From Bacillota bacterium (lineage in GTDB: Bacteria > Bacillota > Clostridia > Lachnospirales > Lachnospiraceae): a stretch of 64,000 bases of DNA. The position numbers and the translations under genes were made by a program. A model generated the notes under the pieces. It saw nothing but the letters and a program-made list of their open reading frames with translations, ran no database searches and was not told the origin of the DNA. Shown here one piece after another: positions 44,014-53,139 of this stretch (position 1 is the first letter of the stretch; the number at the start of each line of letters is the position of its first letter). Location of the stretch: positions 62,001 to 126,000 of the forward strand of contig JAEWJZ010000013.1 in NCBI GenBank assembly GCA_023386315.1, written 5' to 3'.

Positions 44014-44899
44014 TACCAATAAACTGCATATCTGCCGGAAGGGCGGCTTCAAAAAAAAGAGGAACTCTGGTAACCGGGTGGATGAAATCCAGCCGGAAGG
44101 AGTGGAGTGACTGCCGTTTTATGAACCGGTAATCCGGATTGTAAAGAAAATCACCCGGAAGAGGATGACCGATGGATTTTAGATGAACCCGGATCTGGTG
44201 GGTGCGCCCGGTTTCCAGGCGAAGTCCTGCGAGGGAGTAATCTGTAACAGGATCATAAAAAAGGCGCTGAAAAAAGGTCTTTGCAGGATCTCCTTTCACC
44301 GGGTCCACACAGCGTTCTATGGTAGAGTCATGGGTCCGGGCAATGGGAGCGTCGATGATTCCTTCCATAGGAAGCTCACCCTGAACAACAGCAAGATACC
44401 TTCTGTGAATCTCATGTTTTTTCACCATATCAGACAGAATACAGGCGCTTAACGGGTTTTTGGCTATGATCAAAAGACCGGTGGTATCACGGTCCAGCCG
44501 GTTGATTGCACGAAAGGTGAAAGGCTCCTGCTTTTCTTTAAAATACCAGGCCAGTCCGTTGGCCAGGGTATTGTCAAAGTTACCCTGTGAAGGGTGAATG
44601 GGAACGCCGGCCGATTTATTGATAACCAGAAGATGCTCGTCCTCAAACCGGATATCAATGGGCATCCTGGCGGGCACTATATTTTCTGAATTTTTCTCAT
44701 CAGGAAAGGCAATGGTAAGCGTTTCCCCGGATATCAGTCTGTGAGTGGTATATACTGCCATACCTCCGGCTGTGATTGCATTCTCCGTATTGCGTAAGTG
44801 CCGGATGAGGCTTTGGGAGTATCCCTGTTCTAAGAGATACCGTTCTATGGTTTTATCGTTTGATGCTTCTGTGATTGTATAATTCATGGTCTTTTTCAT
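43976..44899 (-). CDS. RluA-family pseudouridine synthase
   Basis: A 307-residue enzyme with an N-terminal S4-like domain (about 12-70) and the catalytic domain with the Asp in INRLDRDTTGLL and the late motif GRTHQIRVHL. It isomerises uridines in 23S rRNA or tRNA; the exact site is not predictable. The start is uncertain: ATG 44899 and ATG 44887 both lack strong sites. The 3' end overlaps rsmF by 38 bp in convergent orientation, so both products end within each other's coding sequence. Confidence 0.92.
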   Translation of the reverse strand: MKKTMNYTITEASNDKTIERYLLEQGYSQSLIRHLRNTENAITAGGMAVYTTHRLISGETLTIAFPDEKNSENIVPARMPIDIRFEDEHLLVINKSAGVPIHPSQGNFDNTLANGLAWYFKEKQEPFTFRAINRLDRDTTGLLIIAKNPLSACILSDMVKKHEIHRRYLAVVQGELPMEGIIDAPIARTHDSTIERCVDPVKGDPAKTFFQRLFYDPVTDYSLAGLRLETGRTHQIRVHLKSIGHPLPGDFLYNPDYRFIKRQSLHSFRLDFIHPVTRVPLFFEAALPADMQFIGITSTEGLWDNDF

Positions 44900-44927
44900 A
44901 AGCCGATTCTATCATGAAGGAACATGA

Positions 44928-44955
44928 TTGACAAGAAGGGACTTGAGAGTATAAT
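44928..44955 (+). promoter_or_regulatory. Promoter of the small acidic gene and first yitT gene
   Basis: TTGACA (44928-44933), 16 bp, TATAAT (44950-44955). Confidence 0.78.
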
Positions 44956-44986
44956 TAATTTGTAAAAGCGGAAAGGGGGATATCAC

Positions 44987-45256
44987 ATGTTTAATGAAGA
45001 AACGTATGAGGAACTGGAATCAGAGTTTGAGAAAAATCATATTGAGGAAGAAGTAGAAGAGGTTTTGCTTGATCTGGCGGAAGCGCTGGCAGATAAGGGA
45101 ATTCTGGATAAAGAATTGAATTTGACGGAATCCTATGGTAAGACACAGATCGTTGCAACCGGAATCTGCACGGACGAGGATGGAGAGGTCAGTGTCCTGA
45201 TTAAGCAGATAAAGATCGGAAAAAAAGAATTTGAGATTAATGATTATTTTCTGTAA
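44987..45256 (+). CDS. Small acidic hypothetical protein
   Basis: An 89-residue, Glu-rich protein (ETYEELESEFEKNHIEEEVEEVLLDLAEAL, a likely helix) followed by a short beta part (TQIVATGICTDEDGEVSVLIKQIKIG). No membrane segment or known motif. It has a clear promoter and AAAGGGGG upstream, and sits 33 bp before the yitT gene, so it is likely co-transcribed. Family not recognised. Confidence 0.75.
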   Translation: MFNEETYEELESEFEKNHIEEEVEEVLLDLAEALADKGILDKELNLTESYGKTQIVATGICTDEDGEVSVLIKQIKIGKKEFEINDYFL

Positions 45257-45289
45257 AACAAATGGTAGAGAAACGGAGGCAGTATACAC

Positions 45290-46168
45290 ATGAAGGGAGA
45301 CCGTGATAAATATTCCCCAAGAGAGCTTGGCATTGATTTGTTATGTGATCTTGTGGGAGCATTTTTATTTAATGTGGGAATTTATAACTTTGCTGTAAAT
45401 GCACAGTTTGCACCGGTAGGAGTGTCAGGTATTGCGCTTATTTTGCGCTATCTGTTCGGACTGCCTATGGGTATTACCAGCATTGTATTAAATATCCCCA
45501 TTATACTGGTCAGCTATAAACTTCTTGGACGAAGCTTCCTCCTCCGCTCCATGAAAAGTATGCTGATCTTTGCACTGGTTCTGGATTATGTTGTACCCAT
45601 GCTGCCGGCCTATCAGGGAAATCCTCTCTATGCATCTGCATGTACGGGTATTTTTTCCGGGATGGGTTTAACCATTGTATATTTGAGAAACTGTTCCACC
45701 GGAGGGACTGACTTCCTGGTTATGGCGATCAGAAAGATATTTCCCCATCTCACTATCGGGAAGATCTCCCTTGTGGTGGATGCCGTTGTAATCCTGGCCG
45801 GCGGACTGGTGTTTCGAAACATCGATGCAGTGATACTGGGTCTGGTATCCTCCATCGTTACAACTATGGTAATCGATAAAATCATGTACGGTTTAGGAGC
45901 CGGCAAACTGGTATTTGTGGTCACCTCCCATGAGGCGGAGGTGGCTTGTAAAATCGAAGAAGCAACCGGAAGAGGCAGCACTTTCTTAAAAGGGCAGGGC
46001 TCTTTCTCCAAAAATGAAAAGAATGTGGTTATGTGCGCATGCAATAACTCTCAGGTTGTTTCTGTCCGCAGGGCGATCCATGAGACGGACAAGGATGCAT
46101 TCCTGATTATAACCGATTCCAATGAAGTTTATGGGGAGGGCTTTAAACCCATAAACGGGCAGTTTTAA
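45290..46168 (+). CDS. YitT family membrane protein (copy 1)
   Basis: A 292-residue protein with five to six membrane segments (DUF161) with NCSTGGTD in the middle, and a C-terminal cytoplasmic DUF2179 domain (about 205-285; GRGSTFLKGQG, VVSVRRAIHETDKDAFLIITDSNEVYGEGF). The YitT family is widespread in Firmicutes; its transport substrate is unknown. CGGAGG precedes the ATG. A second copy lies at 49834. Confidence 0.9.
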   Translation: MKGDRDKYSPRELGIDLLCDLVGAFLFNVGIYNFAVNAQFAPVGVSGIALILRYLFGLPMGITSIVLNIPIILVSYKLLGRSFLLRSMKSMLIFALVLDYVVPMLPAYQGNPLYASACTGIFSGMGLTIVYLRNCSTGGTDFLVMAIRKIFPHLTIGKISLVVDAVVILAGGLVFRNIDAVILGLVSSIVTTMVIDKIMYGLGAGKLVFVVTSHEAEVACKIEEATGRGSTFLKGQGSFSKNEKNVVMCACNNSQVVSVRRAIHETDKDAFLIITDSNEVYGEGFKPINGQF

Positions 46169-46200
46169 CTGATTACTGCGGCAGAGAGGAAGGGGGAGCA

Positions 46201-47445
46201 TTATTTTTTCAAATGCTTCTCCTTTCCGGCTGCATGATCCACCATCCGGTCCTTTTGTAAAAAACTGGCTCTCTTCACGCTGTCGGTACCAAATTTGCTG
46301 CGGATATGATCCACAGCTTTTTCCATCTCTTTCATCTTTCTGGACTGTTCTGATTCAAATAAGTTCATCTGCATATAACCCTCATCTGATATCTTCGTAG
46401 TGCGGACTCCTAACAGACGCAGGGGTGTCCTGTCCCAGAATTCTTCCAGCAGCCTGCATGCGTGTTCGTAAATGACACTGGTGGAATCCGTAGGAGAGTT
46501 TAGCGTGGTCTGATGGGTCTGGGTATGAAAGTCCCAATCCTTGATTTCCACACAGACGCAGTCACACATCACATGATCTCTCCGCAGCCTGGCCCCCACT
46601 GTCTCGCTTAAGGATAAAAGGATGTAGCGTGCAGTCTCCATGTCTTCCACATCTTTTGACAGAGTGGTGCTGTTCCCGTAGCCTTTATTCGCAGGCTCCC
46701 TGTAGGCGACCGGGGAAGAATCGATTCCACATGCATAGTCGTGGATTAAAACCGCATATTTTTCTCCAAGAAGGTGCTTTAAATACTTTACATCGCAGGC
46801 AGCCAGCTGCCCGATGGTGTGAATGCCGATGCTCTCCATCTTCTGTCTGGCAGAATGACCCACAAAGAACAGCTCTCCAATGGGCAGAGGCCACATCTTC
46901 GTTCTAATCTCATGAGCAAAAAGGGTATGGCAGAGATTGGGTTTTTTAAAATCGGAGGCCATCTTGGCAAGCAGCTTATTCGGTGCAATGCCGATGTTTA
47001 CCGTAAATTTCAGTTCCTGCCAGACTCTCTCCCGTATTAAATTGGCAGTATAAAGGGGAGCGCCGAATAAATGAATGGTTGAGGTCATATCGAGAAAGGC
47101 TTCGTCAATGCTGAACTGTTCAATATCCGGAGTATAGTCGGACAGGAGTTCCATCAGTCTTCTGGAATATTCCAGATAGATATCAAAGCGGGCGGGAACC
47201 ACAGTGAGTCCCGGACATTTGCGAAGTGCCTGGGCGATGGGTTCTCCGGTCGTGATTCCATATTCTTTGGCAGGCGTGGATTTTGCCAGCACGATTCCGT
47301 GTCTTGACTGGGCATCGCCGCCTACTGCAGAGGCTATCGTCCGTAGATCAAGGTCTTCTGGATTCTGCCTTAAGCGGTCTGCGGATTCCCAGCTTAAGAA
47401 AGCAGAGTTTACATCAATATGGAAAATGAGAGGCTCCGTTGACAT
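46201..47445 (-). CDS. dinB: DNA polymerase IV (Y-family)
   Basis: A 414-residue translesion polymerase. Palm residues lie in FHIDVNSAFLSWE and FSIDEAFLDM (metal-binding Asp and Asp-Glu). Thumb helix-hairpin-helix and little-finger domains follow, with a short C-terminal tail that may carry a clamp-binding motif (QMNLFE near 370). GGAG precedes the ATG. An SOS box overlaps the promoter, so it is damage-induced. Confidence 0.94.
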   Translation of the reverse strand: MSTEPLIFHIDVNSAFLSWESADRLRQNPEDLDLRTIASAVGGDAQSRHGIVLAKSTPAKEYGITTGEPIAQALRKCPGLTVVPARFDIYLEYSRRLMELLSDYTPDIEQFSIDEAFLDMTSTIHLFGAPLYTANLIRERVWQELKFTVNIGIAPNKLLAKMASDFKKPNLCHTLFAHEIRTKMWPLPIGELFFVGHSARQKMESIGIHTIGQLAACDVKYLKHLLGEKYAVLIHDYACGIDSSPVAYREPANKGYGNSTTLSKDVEDMETARYILLSLSETVGARLRRDHVMCDCVCVEIKDWDFHTQTHQTTLNSPTDSTSVIYEHACRLLEEFWDRTPLRLLGVRTTKISDEGYMQMNLFESEQSRKMKEMEKAVDHIRSKFGTDSVKRASFLQKDRMVDHAAGKEKHLKK

Positions 47446-47468
47446 ATCCGATTCTCCTTTTTTCTTTT

Positions 47469-47497
47469 ATTATACCGAAAATACGTTCGGAAAGTAA
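47469..47497 (-). promoter_or_regulatory. Promoter of dinB with LexA box in the spacer
   Basis: Minus strand -35 TTACTT (plus 47497-47492), 17 bp, TATAAT (plus 47474-47469). The spacer holds CGAACGTATTTTCG (plus 47476-47489), which matches the Firmicute SOS box CGAACRNRYGTTYG at 13 of 14 positions. Confidence 0.82.
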
Positions 47498-47558
47498 AGG
47501 GGAATAATTAAAAAATACGCGGAATAGGATAAAATAAAGTCAAGGGGGAGGCTCTTTT

Positions 47559-48881
47559 ATGAGGCATGCCAAAGGAATACTCCTGGCAGCAGCAGGACTC
47601 GCGCTGTTTTCTCTTATGGGAACATTTGCGGGCAAGCTGGCAGAAAAAGAGACCGTTAAAAACCATATATCAGTGACTTCAGAAGAAGCGGATAATAAAA
47701 AACCATTACAGACAACTGATGAACTGAATCTTTATGCCCAGTCAGCAGTATTAATGGATGCCTCGACCAACCGGATTTTATACGGAAAAAACGAGGAACT
47801 GGTACGTCCCATGGCCAGTACCACAAAGATCATGACCTGTATCATTGCTCTTGAAAACGGCAATCTGTCTGATCCGGTTACTGCCACCCAGAATGCGGCA
47901 AACCAGCCCAAGGTTCATTTAGGAGTTTATAAAGGAGAAACAATCTATTTAAAAGACCTGCTTTACAGTCTGATGCTTGAGTCCCACAACGATGCAGCCA
48001 TGATGATTGCAGAGCATGTGGGAGGAAACAGAGAGGGATTTGCAAAGCTCATGAATCAGAAAGCGAAGGAGTTAGGGTGCAGCAATACATACTTTATTAC
48101 CCCCAACGGTCTGGACGCAAAGGAAGAAAAAGACGGAGAAATAAAGGATCATGCTACCACTGCGGCCGATTTAGCCAGGATCATGAATTACTGTATCGGG
48201 GAATCTCCCAAAAGCATGCAGTTCCTGGAAATAACAGGAACGCAGAATTATTCCTTTACTGATGTAAATGGAAAAAGGACCTTTAGCTGCACAAACCATA
48301 ACGCCCTTTTAAATTCCCTTGGCGGGGCATTTTCCGGAAAAACAGGATTCACCGGCGGGGCAGGCTACTCCTATGTTGGAGCAGTTAGAAGCGACGGAAG
48401 AATCTTTACCATTGCCCTGTTAGGCTGCGGATGGCCGCCCCATAAAACCTGGAAATGGTCCGATGCCAGAAAGCTGTTTCAGTATGGTATGGAACGGTTC
48501 CATTACCGGGATGTATATGAAGAAGTAAATCTGCCAAAAGTGCTGATAAATGAAGGAATCCCCTTATCAGGAGGGCTTGACAAGCCGGTTTTAATCGCCT
48601 GTGCCATGGCAGATGACAGGGAGAAAAGCATGAAACTTCTGCTGGCAGATGATGAGAAGGTGACTGTGAAAACCAGCGTGCCAAATAAGTTGGAGGCCCC
48701 TGTTAAAAAAGGGCAGGCGGTGGGTGTTGTTACATACATGTTAAATGGGAAAACAGTAAAGGAGTTTCCGGTTTATTTAACAGAAGGGACGAAACGCCTG
48801 ACTGCTGTCTGGTGTCTGAAAAATATTATTTCCCGCTATCTTTCCATGCCGGGTTTTCCGGAAATACTCGCTTCCTCTTGA
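47559..48881 (+). CDS. D-alanyl-D-alanine carboxypeptidase (DacF/PBP5 family)
   Basis: A 440-residue exported enzyme. A signal peptide (about 1-25) is followed by the S11 peptidase domain with SxxK (S87-T-T-K90), the SHN motif (LESHNDAAM) and KTG (SGKTGFTGGAGYS). A C-terminal PBP5-type beta domain (about 325-405) and an amphipathic membrane anchor end the protein. It trims the terminal D-Ala of stem peptides. AGGGGGAGG precedes the ATG. A weak promoter-like pair (TTAAAA, TAAAAT) lies upstream. Vegetative or sporulation use cannot be told. Confidence 0.92.
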   Translation: MRHAKGILLAAAGLALFSLMGTFAGKLAEKETVKNHISVTSEEADNKKPLQTTDELNLYAQSAVLMDASTNRILYGKNEELVRPMASTTKIMTCIIALENGNLSDPVTATQNAANQPKVHLGVYKGETIYLKDLLYSLMLESHNDAAMMIAEHVGGNREGFAKLMNQKAKELGCSNTYFITPNGLDAKEEKDGEIKDHATTAADLARIMNYCIGESPKSMQFLEITGTQNYSFTDVNGKRTFSCTNHNALLNSLGGAFSGKTGFTGGAGYSYVGAVRSDGRIFTIALLGCGWPPHKTWKWSDARKLFQYGMERFHYRDVYEEVNLPKVLINEGIPLSGGLDKPVLIACAMADDREKSMKLLLADDEKVTVKTSVPNKLEAPVKKGQAVGVVTYMLNGKTVKEFPVYLTEGTKRLTAVWCLKNIISRYLSMPGFPEILASS

Positions 48882-48962
48882 AGTTAAATTATGATATACT
48901 TGACAAAATACAATTTCCTACGACGTAATGTACTGCAGGAAAAATGGGAGGAAATGATAAAG

Positions 48963-49808
48963 ATGAATGAGGAAAATACCGGTACCATGGGGAGAATAAA
49001 GCTTGAGAAGCTGCATAACACCAGAGATTTAGGCGGTTTGGAAACTCAGGACGGAAAGATGATACTGCCTAAAAGGCTGATCAGGAGCGGAACCTTATAC
49101 GAGGCAACCGGTGATGACATCCGGATATTATCTGATGGGTGCGGTCTTGGAACAGTCATTGATTTCAGAACAGCGACGGAAAGAAAGCAGAAGCCGGATC
49201 CCCATATGCCGGGAGTCCGTAATATATTTAATCCCATTCTGGATGAAAAGACAGTGGGTATTACCTTTGAAGACGAAGAACAGGAGGCAGAGGAAGGGGA
49301 ACCTGATGCAATAAAATCAATCCTTCTCCATGCCTCTTCCTTAGGCGGAAAGCCGGAAATGTATGTGGACAGGCTTTACGAAGATCTTGTTTTAAATGAT
49401 CACGCCGCATACTCCTATTCCAGATTTTTCGATCTTTTGCTGGAAGCAGATGACAGGGCGGTTTTATGGCACTGCACAGCCGGAAAGGACAGGGTGGGAG
49501 TGGGGACTGCACTGCTCCTTACTGCACTTGGGGTTCAACGGGATACCATTATAAAGGATTTTGTAAAGACCAATGATTACGTCATGGAGCAGGTAAATCT
49601 CACCTGTTCCCTGATTGAAAAGGAGACTGGGGACAGAGGCCTTGCAGACTGCGTCAGGGTATTATTTACTGTTTCGGAGTCTTATATTCTCCGCGCTTTT
49701 TCTGCCATAGAACAGTCCTTTGGAACCTTAGACCATTATCTGACAGACCGGCTGTCTGTGACTCAGGAAAAAAGGGATGCGCTCAGAGCAAAGTTTTTAG
49801 CGCAATAA
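48963..49808 (+). CDS. Tyrosine phosphatase, IphP-like
   Basis: A 281-residue protein of the bacterial dual-specificity/tyrosine phosphatase group. The N-terminal substrate loop is NTRDLGG, typical of this group, and the active-site CX5R loop is HCTAGKDRVG. It probably removes phosphate from tyrosine or from lipids. The start is uncertain: ATG 48963 (GGGAGG 11 bases away) or ATG 48954 (2 bases away). A TTGACA at 48899 may belong to its promoter. Role inferred from motif only. Confidence 0.88.
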   Translation: MNEENTGTMGRIKLEKLHNTRDLGGLETQDGKMILPKRLIRSGTLYEATGDDIRILSDGCGLGTVIDFRTATERKQKPDPHMPGVRNIFNPILDEKTVGITFEDEEQEAEEGEPDAIKSILLHASSLGGKPEMYVDRLYEDLVLNDHAAYSYSRFFDLLLEADDRAVLWHCTAGKDRVGVGTALLLTALGVQRDTIIKDFVKTNDYVMEQVNLTCSLIEKETGDRGLADCVRVLFTVSESYILRAFSAIEQSFGTLDHYLTDRLSVTQEKRDALRAKFLAQ

Positions 49809-49833
49809 GTATACGAAAGGAAGTTACTGAAGT

Positions 49834-50679
49834 ATGAATTTGAAAAAAATAGCTACGGTGCTGGCAGGAAACACCGTATATGCGCTTGCTGTTTCTTTGT
49901 TTATTCTTCCAAATGGGCTGATTACAGGAGGTACAACAGGTCTTGCTTTAGTTGCCCATGCAAAACTTGGAATTTCAATTGCTCTGTTTGTAGGGGTATT
50001 CAATATTATCATGTTTGCTGCCGGCGCATTTGTGCTTGGAAAGGCGTTTGCGCTGACAACCTTAATCAGTACCTTTTATTATCCGTTTATTCTGGGGATT
50101 TTTGAGAATCTGTTCGGCAATATGGTCATTACCCAGGACCGAATGCTTGCAACCGTTTTTTCCGGACTTTTAATCGGTGCGGGTATCGGCATGGTAATAC
50201 GGGCGGGAGCGTCCACCGGAGGCATGGATATACCGCCTCTCATCATTAATAAAAAGTGGAATTTGTCAATTTCTCTTACAATGTCGGTTTTTGACTGCAT
50301 GATACTTCTCTCCCAGATGATATTTTCCGACTTGGAGCAGATCCTGTATGGAATTCTTCTTGTTCTTTTATACACCATGGTTCTGGATAAAGTGCTTATG
50401 ACTGGCCGGAATCAGATGCAGGTTAAGATCATCAGTAAAAAGTATGACCAGATCAGCCAGGAGATACAGAGGCGGATGGACAGAGGGACCACATTGCTTG
50501 CCAGTGAAGGAGGCCATTTAAGGGAATCCTCTTTTGCTGTACTCACTGTGATATCAGGGAGGCAGCTTTCTAAGCTTAATGAACTGGTTCTGGAAATGGA
50601 TCCTCATGCTTTTATGATTATCAACCAGGTAACAGAGGTGAGGGGAAGAGGTTTTACGCTTCATAAAGAATACAAATAA
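49834..50679 (+). CDS. YitT family membrane protein (copy 2)
   Basis: A 281-residue protein with the same build as the gene at 45290: five to six membrane segments (NGLITGGTTGLAL, RAGASTGGMDIPPLI) and a C-terminal DUF2179 domain (about 195-278; MDRGTTLLASEGG, DPHAFMIINQVTEVRGRGF). Sequence identity to copy 1 is modest by eye, so it is not a recent duplication. It is 25 bp after the phosphatase gene and likely co-transcribed. Substrate unknown. Confidence 0.9.
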   Translation: MNLKKIATVLAGNTVYALAVSLFILPNGLITGGTTGLALVAHAKLGISIALFVGVFNIIMFAAGAFVLGKAFALTTLISTFYYPFILGIFENLFGNMVITQDRMLATVFSGLLIGAGIGMVIRAGASTGGMDIPPLIINKKWNLSISLTMSVFDCMILLSQMIFSDLEQILYGILLVLLYTMVLDKVLMTGRNQMQVKIISKKYDQISQEIQRRMDRGTTLLASEGGHLRESSFAVLTVISGRQLSKLNELVLEMDPHAFMIINQVTEVRGRGFTLHKEYK

Positions 50680-50741
50680 TTAAAAATGCGGACAAATATC
50701 TTACGGAAAAATGACTAAGGTTTACGGTTTTGGAAACACTA

Positions 50742-50771
50742 TTGACTTCCAATCTTTACCGGTGCTATACT
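50742..50771 (+). promoter_or_regulatory. Promoter of the lipoprotein gene
   Basis: TTGACT (50742-50747), 18 bp, TATACT (50766-50771), followed by GGGAGGA and ATG at 50813. Confidence 0.72.
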
Positions 50772-50812
50772 GTGCCCGAAGCAGTAAATGGACGCAGGGA
50801 GGAACGAAAAAG

Positions 50813-51394
50813 ATGCTCAGGAATAGATTCGGTATCATTTGTTTTGTCATTGCACTGGCTGTATTTTTTGCAGCCGGCTGCGGAAAAAAGGGAGATTTAA
50901 CCGCCGGTTCCAAAGCTGCGCAGATGACTGAATCGGAGACTGCGGCCAGCATTATGGAAAAATCCATGACGGAAAGCGGCACAGAAGGAACGGCTGCTTT
51001 ACAGGAAGAGGAGCTGGGTGCACTTATGGACGATCAGGGAGAATCGGCTGACGAGACCTATGAGGGACCGGGAAAGCAGGCGGAAGCCTTTGCGGAAAAA
51101 ATACAGGAAGCAGTTTCAGACCGGAATTTAGAGGCGCTGGCAGAACTTATTACCTATCCATGTGTATTTATTAATAGTGATCAGGAAACAATACTCTTAA
51201 AAAAGCAGGAAGATCTCTTAAAGCAAAATCCGGATATGGTATTTGGGGATGATTTAATGGTTGCGGTGGCCAAGGTGGATACAGCAACACTTAAGAAAAC
51301 GGAAGAAGGTATCGTGCTGGGAGAGGGAGCATCCAGGATTATATTCCAGGAATCGCCGGAGGGCAGCATCGGGATCACGGAAATTAAAGAATGA
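50813..51394 (+). CDS. Exported lipoprotein of unknown function
   Basis: A 193-residue protein with a lipoprotein signal (lipobox AAGC, Cys about 23). A low-complexity Ser/Glu/Thr linker (25-80) precedes a C-terminal domain (about 84-193; AFAEKIQEAVSDRNLEALAELITYPCVFI) that looks like an NTF2/SnoaL-like or DUF3887-type fold. The chosen ATG follows the promoter and GGGAGGA; upstream in-frame codons overlap the promoter. Function not recognised. Confidence 0.82.
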   Translation: MLRNRFGIICFVIALAVFFAAGCGKKGDLTAGSKAAQMTESETAASIMEKSMTESGTEGTAALQEEELGALMDDQGESADETYEGPGKQAEAFAEKIQEAVSDRNLEALAELITYPCVFINSDQETILLKKQEDLLKQNPDMVFGDDLMVAVAKVDTATLKKTEEGIVLGEGASRIIFQESPEGSIGITEIKE

Positions 51395-51484
51395 CTTTGT
51401 ATACAACATACAAATAAGTTCGACAAAAATGTACAAATTGCTGGAAAAATCTACACCAATCGATAAAATGCCAACGGAAATTAG

Positions 51485-51535
51485 GAGCAAGAGACAATGG
51501 ATTGTAAGAAATCCATAGTTTTTTGCTCTTTTTTT
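51485..51535 (+). terminator. Terminator after the lipoprotein gene
   Basis: Outer stem gagcaa (51485-51490) with ttgctc (51523-51528), inner stem atggatt (51497-51503) with aatccat (51510-51516), then seven T. Confidence 0.78.
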
Positions 51536-51581
51536 ACCAAAAAGAGCTTGAAATATATCGTAATTAATTATACAATTATAA

Positions 51582-51609
51582 TTGGCAGAAATTGGTGTTA
51601 TTATATAGT
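51582..51609 (+). promoter_or_regulatory. Promoter of the carboxyltransferase operon
   Basis: TTGGCA (51582-51587), 16 bp, TATAGT (51604-51609). The surrounding 51536-51660 is AT-rich and holds no gene. Confidence 0.55.
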
Positions 51610-51667
51610 CTTGTCGTTATTTTTATAACGGAGGCTATGCAAATATTACAAAATGGAGGATTGCAAA

Positions 51668-53122
51668 ATGAGTAATTCAACACAAACATCAGCAAGTAAC
51701 CGAATTCACGCTTTGCTTGATGAAAACAGTTTTGTTGAAGTCGGCGGTTATGTAACAGCAAGAAGCACTGACTTTAACATGACAGCAAGGGAAACTCCTT
51801 CTGACGGTGTTATTACCGGCTACGGTACCATCGGGGGCTGCCTTGTGTATGTGTACAGCCAGGACTCTTCTGTTTTTGGTGGGGCTGTAGGAGAGATGCA
51901 TGCTAAAAAAATCACACGACTTTACACCATGGCTATGAAGATGGGAGCACCGGTGATCGGTCTGATCGACTGTGCCGGATTAAGACTTCAGGAGGCAACA
52001 GATGCCCTCAATGGCTTTGGTGAAATTTATATGAGCCAGACTTTAGCATCAGGAGTGGTACCCCAGATCGTGGCGGTCTTCGGCACCTGCGGCGGCGGCA
52101 TGGCTGTCTCGGCAGCTATGGCAGATTTCACTTTTATGGAAGGAAAGTCTGCTAAGCTGTTTGTCAATTCACCCAATGCCATACAGGACAATTATACGGA
52201 AAAACTAAATACCGCTTCCGCTGGTTTTCAGAGCAGGGAAGCAGGACTGGTAGATTTTATCGGAGAGGAAGAAGAGATTTTTGATAATATCAGAACTCTT
52301 GTCACGATTTTACCTGCCAATAGCGAGGATGACATGTCTTACGATGAGTGCACGGATGATTTAAACCGCGTATGTTCCGATTTGGCAAACTATGTTGGAG
52401 ATACGAAAATTGCGCTCACACAGATTTCTGATAATCATTTCTTTATGGAGACCAGGAAAGAATATGGCTCCTCTATGGTTACCGGCTTTATCCGTTTAAA
52501 CGGTATTACTGTGGGCTGTGTTGCCAATCGAACAGAATCCTATGACGACAATGGATTAAAGACCATGTCCTATGAAGCGAAATTAACGGGACAGGGCTGT
52601 GAGAAGGCGGCTGAATTTGTTGGCTTCTGTGACGCATTTGATATCCCGCTTCTCACTCTGGTGAACGTAACCGGGTATGAGAACACAACAGGATCTGAAA
52701 AAACCATTGCAAAGGCAGCAGCAAAGCTTACCTATGCATTTGCCAACGCAACCGTACCGAAAGTAACCGTTGTGATTGGACAGGCACTGGGAAGCGCTTA
52801 TCTTACCATGAACAGCAAATCCTTAGGTGCTGATATTGTATATGCATGGCCGGAATCAACCATAGGAATGATGGATCCGGTTGAGGCTGCAAAGATCATG
52901 TATGCGGATGAGATCGCAAAGGGAGAAGACGGAAAGGCAGTGATGGAGGAGAAGGCGGAAAGTTATCGTGCCCTTCAGTCCAGCGCACTTTCAGCAGCAA
53001 AAAGAGGATATGTTGATGATATCATCGATGCCAGTGAGACAAGAGCCAGAGTGATCGCTGCATTTGAGATGTTATTCACAAAGAGAGAGGATCGTCCGGC
53101 GAAAAAACATGGCACGATATAG
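51668..53122 (+). CDS. Acyl-CoA carboxyltransferase subunit (MmdA/12S type), divergent
   Basis: A 484-residue protein with two crotonase-like carboxyltransferase domains. The N-half has the CoA-site loop FGTCGGGMAVSAAMADFTFM; the C-half has GQALGSAYLTMNSKSLGADIVYAWPESTIGMMDP. In methylmalonyl-CoA decarboxylase and transcarboxylase 12S this subunit moves carboxyl between acyl-CoA and biotin. Two features differ from the usual enzyme: about 30-40 N-terminal residues are missing, and the C-half PGF...PG..QE and KAYGGAY motifs are changed to TGYENTTGSE and QALGSAY. The ATG at 51668 has TGGAGGA. First gene of a five-gene operon. Substrate uncertain. Confidence 0.9.
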   Translation: MSNSTQTSASNRIHALLDENSFVEVGGYVTARSTDFNMTARETPSDGVITGYGTIGGCLVYVYSQDSSVFGGAVGEMHAKKITRLYTMAMKMGAPVIGLIDCAGLRLQEATDALNGFGEIYMSQTLASGVVPQIVAVFGTCGGGMAVSAAMADFTFMEGKSAKLFVNSPNAIQDNYTEKLNTASAGFQSREAGLVDFIGEEEEIFDNIRTLVTILPANSEDDMSYDECTDDLNRVCSDLANYVGDTKIALTQISDNHFFMETRKEYGSSMVTGFIRLNGITVGCVANRTESYDDNGLKTMSYEAKLTGQGCEKAAEFVGFCDAFDIPLLTLVNVTGYENTTGSEKTIAKAAAKLTYAFANATVPKVTVVIGQALGSAYLTMNSKSLGADIVYAWPESTIGMMDPVEAAKIMYADEIAKGEDGKAVMEEKAESYRALQSSALSAAKRGYVDDIIDASETRARVIAAFEMLFTKREDRPAKKHGTI

Positions 53123-53139
53123 AATGAGGTGACAGGTAT

